This document shows, piece after piece, positions 1 to 5,165 of a stretch of 9,974 bases of DNA; position 1 is the stretch's first letter; each line of letters starts with the position of its first letter. Under the pieces are notes generated by a model. That model was not told where the DNA came from, did no database searches, and worked only from the letters and a program-made list of their open reading frames with translations. Source of the DNA: SHYQ01 sp041674525. Its GTDB lineage: Bacteria; Chloroflexota; Dehalococcoidia; UBA2979. The stretch spans positions 1-9,974 of the forward strand of contig JBAYVN010000083.1 in the NCBI GenBank assembly GCA_041674525.1, read 5' to 3'. The position numbers were made by a program, and so were the translations under genes.

Positions 1-2
1 GC

Positions 3-860
3 CTCCGCGATCTGCTCGTGCGACGCGGCGTTCACCTTCGCCAGCACCACCACGTCCGCCATGCGGAGCGTGGCCTCGCCGGGGTGGTAGCGATCCGCGT
101 CCGCGGGACGGAGGGTGTCCGTCAGCACGACGTGGAGGTCGGGGCGGTAGAACGGGAAGTCGTTGTTGCCCCCGTCCCACACGATCACGTCGGCCTCGGC
201 CTCCGCGCGCGCCAGGATGTCCGCGTAGTCGACGCCCGCGTACACGACCGAGCCGGCGGCGATGTACGGCTCGTATTCCTCGCGTTCCTCGATGGTGCAC
301 TCCGCCACATCGAGGTCCTCGCGCGAGGCGAAGCGCTGCACGCGCTGCCGCTCGAGGTCGCCGTACGGCATCGGGTGGCGGACGGCGGCGACGCGCAGGC
401 CGCGTTCGCGCAGCCGCCGGACGATCCACCGCGACGTCTGCGACTTGCCGGTGCCCGTGCGTGTCGCGGAGACGGCGATGACCGGGTGCGACGACTTCAG
501 CATGGTGGCGTCCGGCCCCAGGAGCGTGAAGTCCGCGCCGGCGGCGAGGGCGCGCGAGGCGGCGTGCATCACCACCTCGTGACGCACGTCGCTGTATGCG
601 AACACCACCTCGTCCACGCGGTCGCGCGCGCAGATCGCCTCCAGGTTGCCCTCGTCCTCGATGGCGATCCCGTCCGGGTACTGCGCACCGGCGAGCGAGG
701 CGGGGTAGCGCCGCCCGGCGATGCCGGGGATCTGCGCTGCAGTGAACGCGACCACGCGGACAGCGGGGGCGTCGCGGAAGACTACGTTGAAGTTGTGGAA
801 GTCGCGCCCGGCCGCGCCCATGATCACGACCCGGCGCTGGTTGTCTGTGCGGCCTGTCAT
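3..860 (-). CDS. COG2403-type P-loop protein, cyclic 2,3-diphosphoglycerate synthetase-like (C-terminus cut by window edge)
   Basis: This gene reads leftwards from ATG at 860 and is still open at the window edge, so only the first 286 codons are visible; I recall family members as roughly 440-460 residues. The start is supported by AAGGGA about 7 nt upstream. The N-terminal part (about 10-120) looks like a Rossmann-type domain, with the VVIMGAAGRDFHNFN stretch at 11-25. A second domain begins near 126 with a clear P-loop, ATRTGTGKSQTSR at 132-144, so nucleotide binding is expected. The WDGGNNDFPFY segment at 229-239 is also typical. The family is named after archaeal cyclic 2,3-diphosphoglycerate synthetase, but the bacterial members are poorly characterised and often labelled predicted GTPase. 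The divergent carbamate kinase gene suggests a link to carbamoyl phosphate or purine and arginine catabolism; that link is inference. Family assignment is fairly sure, reaction unsure. Confidence 0.85.
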   Translation of the reverse strand, partial: MTGRTDNQRRVVIMGAAGRDFHNFNVVFRDAPAVRVVAFTAAQIPGIAGRRYPASLAGAQYPDGIAIEDEGNLEAICARDRVDEVVFAYSDVRHEVVMHAASRALAAGADFTLLGPDATMLKSSHPVIAVSATRTGTGKSQTSRWIVRRLRERGLRVAAVRHPMPYGDLERQRVQRFASREDLDVAECTIEEREEYEPYIAAGSVVYAGVDYADILARAEAEADVIVWDGGNNDFPFYRPDLHVVLTDTLRPADADRYHPGEATLRMADVVVLAKVNAASHEQIAE

Positions 861-981
861 GCGACGTCCCTTCGAGCATCAATCCGCCAGCCCGCGCGGG
901 AGCGCCGGCACAGCGTCGGCGCACGGGCGTGTCGTGCCTACGTCCGAGTGTAGAACCCTCCCTTGCTCGTTCGCGGCCCCA

Positions 982-1010
982 TTCGCGGCGGCGTCGCAGG
1001 GGTGGATACT
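982..1010 (+). promoter_or_regulatory. Possible promoter for carbamate kinase
   Basis: In the 203-bp divergent gap (861-1063), GATACT at 1005-1010 resembles a sigma-70 -10 box. A weak -35 candidate, TTCGCG at 982-987, lies 17 nt upstream. This would give a leader of about 45 nt before arcC. For the leftward gene, TACACT (947-952 on the minus strand) is a possible -10 with no convincing -35. Both are weak pattern matches only. Confidence 0.25.
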
Positions 1011-1063
1011 GCGGGGCGGGCCGGCACGCGGGGCTCACCGCGCGGAGGGACGAAGGAACAGTG

Positions 1064-2032
1064 ATGGCGATCCCACCCACGGTGGTCGTCGCGCTCGGCG
1101 GCAACGCCCTGCTTCGACGTGGCGAACGGCTGGAGGCCGCGGCCCAGGCCCGGGCAACTCGTGACGCGGCCCGGATCCTGGCCGGGGCTGCAACCACGCA
1201 TCGGCTGGTCGTCACCCACGGCAACGGGCCGCAGGTTGGCCTGCTCGCGTTGATGAACGACGCGTACACCGAGGTCGAACCCTACCCCCTGGATGTGCTC
1301 GGTTCGGAGACCGTGGGGCAGATCGGCTACGTCCTGGAGATGCAGCTCGACAACTTCATCGACCACCAGGACACGGTCGCGGTCATCACCCGTGTCGTCG
1401 TAGACGCCGACGATCCGGCGTTCGAGCACCCCACCAAGTTCATCGGCCCGACCTACGACGAGGCCGAGGCGCGGGGGCTCGCCGCGCAGCGCGGCTGGAC
1501 CCTGAGGCCGGACGGACCCGCGTGGCGCCGGGTGGTGCCGTCGCCTGAGCCCCGGCGGATCGTGCAGATCAACGCCATCCGCACCCTGCTGCAGTCCGGC
1601 TTCCTGGTCGTCTGCGCGGGCGGTGGTGGCGTCCCCGTCGTCGAGGACGCGGATGGACACCGTGGCGTGGAAGCCGTGATCGACAAGGACTACACGGCCG
1701 CCCTGCTCGCGATGGAACTCGAGGCCGACCTGCTCGTCCTCGCGACGGACGTCGACGCCGTCTACTCGAACTTCGGTACGCCCGGGCAGCGCGCCCTGAC
1801 GCGAGCGACCCCTCGCGGCCTGCGGGCCGGGACCTACCCGGCCGGATCCATGGGGCCGAAGGTGGAGGCCGTCTGCCGGTTCGTTGAACGCAGCGGCCAG
1901 CGCGCCGTCATCGGTAGCCTCGAAGGACTGACGGGCATGCTCGACGGGAGCGCCGGGACGCAGGTGCATCCCGACGGGCCGGACGTTGAGTACGCCGGCG
2001 ACCACGACCCCGGGGCACCCGAAGGCGGATGA
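1064..2032 (+). CDS. arcC: Carbamate kinase
   Basis: The 322-residue product matches the usual length of carbamate kinase, which reversibly transfers phosphate between carbamoyl phosphate and ADP to give ATP, carbamate or ammonia and CO2. It is a soluble enzyme of the amino acid kinase fold. Visible family motifs are ALGGNA at 10-15, THGNGPQVG at 51-59, PTKFIGP at 123-129, the glycine-rich CAGGGGVPV at 184-192, DKDYTAALLA at 207-216 and GSMGPKVEA at 261-269. Nothing key is missing. ATG at 1064 is preferred because AAGGA (1053-1057) sits 6 nt before it; the adjacent GTG at 1061 would be too close. No ornithine carbamoyltransferase or arginine deiminase gene lies next to it in the window, so the carbamoyl phosphate source is not evident. 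The divergent COG2403 gene is the only likely functional partner seen. Confidence 0.96.
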   Translation: MAIPPTVVVALGGNALLRRGERLEAAAQARATRDAARILAGAATTHRLVVTHGNGPQVGLLALMNDAYTEVEPYPLDVLGSETVGQIGYVLEMQLDNFIDHQDTVAVITRVVVDADDPAFEHPTKFIGPTYDEAEARGLAAQRGWTLRPDGPAWRRVVPSPEPRRIVQINAIRTLLQSGFLVVCAGGGGVPVVEDADGHRGVEAVIDKDYTAALLAMELEADLLVLATDVDAVYSNFGTPGQRALTRATPRGLRAGTYPAGSMGPKVEAVCRFVERSGQRAVIGSLEGLTGMLDGSAGTQVHPDGPDVEYAGDHDPGAPEGG

Positions 2033-2080
2033 GTAGACGCCTCGGTCGCGGCGGTTGCGCCATGCACCTGACTATTGAGT

Positions 2081-2100
2081 AGTTGCACGACTATGCAACT
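2081..2100. promoter_or_regulatory. Inverted repeat over the start of the chimeric ORF, possible ArsR-type operator
   Basis: AGTTGCA (2081-2087) and TGCAACT (2094-2100) are perfect 7-nt inverted arms around a 6-nt spacer, and the ATG at 2093 falls at the spacer edge. The hexamer GACTAT also occurs twice as a direct repeat (2070-2075 and 2089-2094). ArsR-family repressors bind short dyads near their own promoters, and the ORF starts like an ArsR gene, so an autoregulatory operator is plausible. A translation-blocking hairpin is the alternative. No clear Shine-Dalgarno precedes the ATG. Confidence 0.4.
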
Positions 2101-2812
2101 GGACATCTTCGAGCAGTTCGCCTCCGTCGCTTCCGCCCTTTCCACGGGCAGTCGCCTGCGTCTGATCGATGGGTACCTACGCGAGCGAGGCGTCCGGGAG
2201 GCCTCAACGATCGACATGTACACACCCGAACCGCTCCCCATGCCGGTCGCCGGGCCGCGCGCCGGCTACAGCGTCGCGGCGGAACTGGCCGCCCGCTCGA
2301 TCACCTTCCACCCGCGGTCAGTGCCGAGTGTGGTCGAACGCGAGGCCATCACAATCAACGGCGAGGCCGTGCCGTACGACCTGGCGGTCGTGATCCCGCC
2401 GCACCGGCCACCTGCGGTCATCGCGGCGACCGGCCTGACCGGCGCGTCCGGCTGGGTGGCGATCGACCGGGCTTCCTTGAGGACCCGCGCCGGCAACGTG
2501 TACGCGATCGGCGACGTGACCGGCCTCCCCCTGGAAAACAGGATGATGCTGCCCAAGGCCGGCGTGTTCGCACACGGCGAGGCGGAGGTAGCGGCCGAGA
2601 ACATCGCTCGGCGGATCGAGGGGGACCTCCGCGAGGTCGAGTTCGACGGCCACGGGACGTGCTTCGTGGAAGTCGGCGGCGGCAAGGGGGCGCTGGCGCG
2701 GGGCGACTTCTTCGCATCCCCCAGCCCGCAGGTGGCGTTCCAGCGGCCGGGGCGGATCTGGCACCTCGGCAAGGTCGCCTTCGAGCAGTACTGGCTGCGC
2801 CGCTGGGTCTGA
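2093..2812 (+). pseudogene. Chimeric ORF: ArsR-like N-terminus joined to C-terminal half of a sulfide:quinone oxidoreductase-like flavoprotein
   Basis: The 239-codon frame is open but appears to be built from two genes. Residues 1-26 (MQLDIFEQFASVASALSTGS followed by RLRLID) look like the first helices of an ArsR-family repressor, ending before the recognition helix. From about residue 27 (GYLRERGVR) the sequence reads as the C-terminal half of an FAD-dependent NAD(P)H or sulfide:quinone oxidoreductase. It shows TPEPLPMPVAGP at 44-55, YDLAVVIPPHRPP at 95-107, the FAD-contacting NVYAIGDVTGLPL at 135-147, FVEVGGGKGA at 191-200 and a hydrophobic WHLGKVAFEQYWLRRW tail. The N-terminal GxGxxG FAD domain and most of the second nucleotide domain are absent. 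Such proteins are normally about 380-400 residues. A deletion fusing arsR to a downstream sqr gene, with the joint near 2165-2175, is the simplest reading. It is probably non-functional as either parent. No clear ribosome-binding site is visible; TTG at 2075 is an alternative start. Confidence 0.65.
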
Positions 2813-2864
2813 GCGCCCGGGGACACGCTTCAGCGCTTCACCCGTGCACCCACCGATCCGCCCG

Positions 2865-3050
2865 CTAGTGCCCGTTCGGCTCCGGAACGAACTCGCAGAG
2901 TGCGCCGCACTCTACACAGAACGTCTCCCGCACCGTCCGTCCGGGAAGCTCGGCGTCCCGGACGAGGTGCTGGTGGCCGGGGTGCCCGCAGTTCGCGCAG
3001 GCGCGGTCCGGAGCGCCTTCGTCTTCGATCTCCGGCGGTTCGGTGGTCAT
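2865..3050 (-). CDS. Small zinc-ribbon-like protein (61 aa), function unknown
   Basis: This short protein carries two paired metal-ligand clusters: CANCGHPGHQH at residues 18-28 and CVECGALC at 45-52. These are suited to one or two zinc sites. The N-terminus (MTTEPPEIEDEGAPD) is acidic and probably disordered, and there is no signal peptide or membrane segment. The start is set by GGAGG (3057-3061 on the minus strand), 6 nt before the ATG at 3050; the ATG at 3056 directly abuts it and is too close. Upstream in-frame codons to 3188 run through the strong hairpin and are unlikely to be translated. It lies tail-to-tail with the chimeric ORF, 52 nt away, and appears to be monocistronic. I do not recognise a characterised family. 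Confidence 0.7.
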   Translation of the reverse strand: MTTEPPEIEDEGAPDRACANCGHPGHQHLVRDAELPGRTVRETFCVECGALCEFVPEPNGH

Positions 3051-3102
3051 CGTCATCCTCCAGGTGTGCGATCTGCCTCGGGCGGCCACGGCAGTCCCCG
3101 CG

Positions 3103-3115
3103 CCCGCCGAGCGGG
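3103..3115. repeat. Small perfect hairpin
   Basis: CCCGC (3103-3107) pairs with GCGGG (3111-3115) around a CGA loop. It lies just right of the zinc-ribbon gene start, 8 bp from the strong 12-bp hairpin. On the minus strand it would sit in the leader of the zinc-ribbon mRNA. Short GC stems arise often by chance at this base composition. Confidence 0.35.
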
Positions 3116-3122
3116 ATATGGA

Positions 3123-3150
3123 CAGGGCCCCACCTGTCGGTGGGGCCCTG
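3123..3150. terminator. Strong 12-bp GC-rich hairpin, terminator-like but without a T-tract
   Basis: CAGGGCCCCACC (3123-3134) and GGTGGGGCCCTG (3139-3150) are perfect inverted repeats around a TGTC loop, giving a very stable stem in either direction. Neither side carries a clear run of T: the plus side continues TTGAGATC and the minus side TGTCCATATCCC. It could end a minus-strand transcript arriving from the structured region to its right, or shield mRNA ends. An intrinsic terminator is plausible but unproven because of the missing T-tract. Confidence 0.5.
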
Positions 3151-3158
3151 TTGAGATC

Positions 3159-3268
3159 GGGCCTCGGGGCATTCACCTTGGCGCACACTCAAGTCCTTTT
3201 GGGACTCACGTGCTGGGGCAAACCTCCCGCAGACGCTTAATGCGTGACGGTCTCTGCCCCGAGGGCCC
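3159..3268. repeat. Long-range stem enclosing 83 nt, candidate structured RNA
   Basis: CCTCGGGGCA (3162-3171) pairs perfectly with TGCCCCGAGG (3255-3264). Three further G-C pairs (3159-3161 with 3266-3268) follow after one bulged G. Inside lie smaller stems: AGTCC/GGACT around TTTTG, GCAC/GTGC outside it, and ACGC/GCGT around TTAAT. The nested layout suggests a folded RNA, though I cannot tell which strand is transcribed and recognise no family. Confidence 0.4.
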
Positions 3269-3311
3269 TGGCATTGACTGCCCTGTCCACTCGCGGCCTC
3301 CCTTGGCCCGT

Positions 3312-3329
3312 CGGTAGCGGGTGCTACCG
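3312..3329. repeat. 7-bp perfect hairpin with tetraloop
   Basis: CGGTAGC (3312-3318) and GCTACCG (3323-3329) flank a GGGT loop. It adds to the cluster of stems in this gap and may belong to the same RNA or be a separate protein-binding dyad. Confidence 0.4.
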
Positions 3330-3474
3330 CCTCGCTCCTGAGATTACGCACCGTGCGACGCCCCGCCGACGGCCGGACGCCCCTTGATCCGCATGACGTT
3401 CGTCCCGCGTTCCACGGCGCGGTCCCGATCCCCGCGCGTTCCTCGCGCCTTCGCAAGGCTGCGACCGGGGCGGG

Positions 3475-3480
3475 TACAGT
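3475..3480 (+). promoter_or_regulatory. Possible -10 element of the crotonase gene
   Basis: TACAGT resembles a sigma-70 -10 box and lies 35 nt before the crotonase ATG, leaving a short leader that includes the GGAGGAG ribosome-binding site (3503-3509). The only -35 candidate is TTCGCA at 3450-3455, with a long 19-nt spacer, so the assignment is weak. Confidence 0.3.
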
Positions 3481-3515
3481 GCGCGCGAGCACAGACCCCA
3501 GCGGAGGAGCCCCCG

Positions 3516-4358
3516 ATGGCCGACGAGCCACGCGTCCGATACGAAACCAGACTGGACGGCCGCGTGGCCGTCATCAGCATGGCGCGCGAGCGATACCGAA
3601 ACGCGCTCAGCCGCCAGATGATCGAGGCGCTGGACGGCGCCTTCCTTGAGGCCGAGGCGGACCCCGAGGTGCGCGTCATCGTCCTCCGCGGGGACGGGCC
3701 ATCGTTCTCCTCCGGGCACGACCTCGGATCCCCGGACGCGGCCGAGATGCGTGCGGAACGCCAGGGCGAGAGCATGGGCCAGCGGTACCCGCGCACGCGT
3801 GCGATGGACGTGGACCCGCACCTTCGCTGGCGGGCGATCCCGAAGCCGACGATCGCCATGGTGCAGGGCCACTGCATCTACGCCGGCTGGATGCTGGCGT
3901 CCGCGATGGACGTCATCCTGGCCGCCGAGGACGCTCAGTTCCTGCCGACCAACTTCGCCTACTTCTCCGTGCCGTGGGACATCGGCGTGCGACGCGCCTC
4001 GTACCTGATGTACGACAACCGCTTCATCGGCGCGCGCGAGGCAATGGCGTGGGGGTTCGTCTCGGACGTGTTCGCCGCCGAGCGTCTCGAGGACGAGACG
4101 ATGGCCTACGCGGAGCGCGTCGCCCGCCAGGATCCGTTCCAGTTGCGGATGATGAAGCACTCCATCCAGCAGATGCAGGAGATCCAGGGCTTCACGCCGC
4201 ACATCCTCTCCTCCTACTCCGACCGCATGGTGCGCGCCGCGAACGACACTCCCCTGACCGAGCAGCCCAAGGACGGCGGACGACGCCGATACCTGAGCGT
4301 GGAGCGCGCTCGCGAGCACCGCGCGGCCGATGAGACCGAGGAGAGCGAGCCCGGCTGA
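3516..4358 (+). CDS. Crotonase-fold protein, enoyl-CoA hydratase/isomerase family
   Basis: The 280-residue product shows the crotonase fold. The first oxyanion-hole segment is GPSFSSGHDLGSPDA at 61-75, and the second is QGHCIYAGWMLASAMDVILA at 117-136, where the usual GGG run is replaced by YAGW. Members bind acyl-CoA thioesters and act in fatty acid, amino acid or aromatic breakdown. The region that normally carries the two catalytic glutamates reads YFSVPWDIGVRRASYLM at 149-165 and contains no Glu, so ordinary enoyl-CoA hydration is doubtful; isomerase, hydrolase or another crotonase reaction is possible. The C-terminal 40 residues are charged and probably flexible. ATG at 3516 is chosen because GGAGGAG precedes it by 6 nt and homology begins there; an upstream in-frame ATG at 3384 is rejected. 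It converges with the pilus operon, leaving only 10 nt between the stop codons. No other acyl-CoA gene is nearby. Confidence 0.88.
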   Translation: MADEPRVRYETRLDGRVAVISMARERYRNALSRQMIEALDGAFLEAEADPEVRVIVLRGDGPSFSSGHDLGSPDAAEMRAERQGESMGQRYPRTRAMDVDPHLRWRAIPKPTIAMVQGHCIYAGWMLASAMDVILAAEDAQFLPTNFAYFSVPWDIGVRRASYLMYDNRFIGAREAMAWGFVSDVFAAERLEDETMAYAERVARQDPFQLRMMKHSIQQMQEIQGFTPHILSSYSDRMVRAANDTPLTEQPKDGGRRRYLSVERAREHRAADETEESEPG

Positions 4359-4368
4359 GCCGCACGCC

Positions 4369-4776
4369 TCAGGCGAGCAGCAGCGCCGCGCTTACACCCG
4401 CCGCGATGGCCGGGCCGTAGGGGATCGTGAGGTGACGCCGGCGCAGCAGCGCGAGCGCGGCGAGCGCCAGCAGCCCGCCGGCCAGGCTCATCCAGAACAG
4501 GAACGCCGGCACCCCGGCGATCCCGGTCACCGCGCCACCGTACGCCATCAACTTCACGTCGCCGCCGCCGAAGGCGCCCCGCGCGAACGAGGCGAGCACG
4601 AGGCCAATCGCCAGGCAGACGCCCGCACCGATCGCCGCCGATCCGAGCGTACCCGCCATCGCGGCGACCACGAGCGCGAGCAACAGCCCGGCTCCCGTCA
4701 CCCAGTTCGGGATGCGCCGCGTGCGGAGGTCGATCCCCGCCGCCAGCCACGCCGGGAGCAACAGGAGCGCCGTCAC
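4369..4776 (-). CDS. tadV: TadV-type prepilin peptidase (A24 family), last gene of the Tad operon
   Basis: This 135-residue membrane protein is a minimal type IV prepilin peptidase, an aspartyl protease that cuts the leader from Flp-type prepilins at the inner face of the membrane. The catalytic aspartates are visible: Asp16 in DLRTRRIPN (16-24), and Asp73 in the GxGD-type motif GGGDVKLM (70-77). The conserved IPYGPAIAAG lies at 118-127. About four hydrophobic segments are seen (1-15, 26-63 probably two, 84-110, 121-135). It lacks the cytosolic methyltransferase domain of the large PilD peptidases, as is normal for TadV/CpaA, and is slightly short for the group. The GTG start at 4776 overlaps the TGA of the DUF192 gene (GTGA), implying translational coupling. 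Its stop lies 10 nt from that of the convergent crotonase gene, with only a weak CGGC/GCCG stem there as a terminator. Confidence 0.88.
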   Translation of the reverse strand: MTALLLLPAWLAAGIDLRTRRIPNWVTGAGLLLALVVAAMAGTLGSAAIGAGVCLAIGLVLASFARGAFGGGDVKLMAYGGAVTGIAGVPAFLFWMSLAGGLLALAALALLRRRHLTIPYGPAIAAGVSAALLLA

Positions 4777-5165
4777 GAGCGCGGCCCGACCGCGTCGATC
4801 GCCACGACATCGCCGACCTCGACCTCCGCCGCCACCAGCGTGCCGGCCGGCAGTTCGAGGACGCGCGAGGCGCGCCGCACGAACGGGATGAAGCGCCACG
4901 GCGGCACCTCGTGCGCAACACGGACGACGCGCCCGGCGCGGTCCAGGAACAGCAGGTCGATCGCGAACCGCATCCCGGCCGTGTGCACGCCGTTGCACGG
5001 GTCAATGAGGAGCGCTGAGCCCAGCGGCAGGCTGTCCCGCCCCAGCAGTCCTCGCAGCCTGCCCAGGAGGCCTCGCGCGGCCTGCACCCGGCTGGCGACC
5101 GGCTCGCCGGTGCGCGCGACCACGGCCGTCAACATCGCGTTCCCCGAGCAGAGCGTCCCACCCAT
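4773..5165 (-). CDS. DUF192 family protein
   Basis: The 130-residue product matches DUF192 (COG1430), a small beta-rich domain of unknown biochemical role. Typical blocks are RGLLGRDSLPLGSALLI at 38-54, HTAGMRFAIDLLFLD at 61-75, GRVVRVAHEVPPW at 78-90, VLELPAG at 102-108 and the closing VEVGDVVAID at 115-124. No signal peptide or lipobox is visible, so it may stay in the cytoplasm unless the true start differs; ATG at 5135 (residue 11) is an alternative. The chosen start at 5165 overlaps the tadC stop as TGATG, and the gene's own stop overlaps the tadV start as GTGA. It is therefore locked into the pilus operon between tadC and tadV. A role in pilus biogenesis is inferred from this position only. 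Confidence 0.85.
   Translation of the reverse strand: MGGTLCSGNAMLTAVVARTGEPVASRVQAARGLLGRLRGLLGRDSLPLGSALLIDPCNGVHTAGMRFAIDLLFLDRAGRVVRVAHEVPPWRFIPFVRRASRVLELPAGTLVAAEVEVGDVVAIDAVGPRS

Larger units (their letters stand above)
3051..3515. other. 465-bp gene-free region with many inverted repeats
   Basis: No convincing coding frame is seen between the zinc-ribbon gene and the crotonase gene, which are transcribed away from each other. The left two thirds (3103-3329) hold at least five inverted repeats, listed separately. The right third (3330-3515) is plain GC-rich sequence ending in the crotonase promoter and ribosome-binding site. I searched by eye for tRNA TPsiC arms, the SRP RNA core, tmRNA and RNase P signatures on both strands and found none. 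A structured non-coding RNA or a transcription boundary is possible. Confidence 0.5.

Noticed and set aside
18..953. Long plus-strand frame opposite the COG2403 gene.
   Set aside because: It is Arg/His-rich with no family features and is antisense to a clear P-loop protein; high-GC DNA produces such open shadow frames.
938..2005. Long minus-strand frame opposite carbamate kinase.
   Set aside because: All carbamate kinase motifs lie on the plus strand; the antisense product has no recognisable domain.
3200..3245. tmRNA-like GCAAAC followed by a nearby TAA.
   Set aside because: The frame does not encode a tag ending at that stop, and no tRNA-like end or TTCGA arm is present.
3205..3330. Resemblance to a c-di-GMP (GEMM-I) riboswitch: GGCAAACC followed downstream by a GGTAGCGGGTGCTACC hairpin.
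   Set aside because: The second core segment (CGCAAAGCC-like) is absent, and the two pieces are about 100 nt apart, roughly twice the normal spacing.
3300..3350. T-box-like string GGGTGCTACCGC on the plus strand.
   Set aside because: It deviates from the GGTGGNACCGCG core, no stem I or specifier loop is visible, and the downstream gene is not linked to amino acids.
3344..3391. 16-codon minus-strand ORF (MRIKGRPAVGGASHGA) as a leader peptide.
   Set aside because: It has no good ribosome-binding site and nothing recognisable in the product; ORFs of this size are expected by chance.
3384..3515. N-terminal extension of the crotonase from ATG 3384.
   Set aside because: The extension is Arg/Pro-rich with no homology, and a strong ribosome-binding site sits directly before the ATG at 3516.
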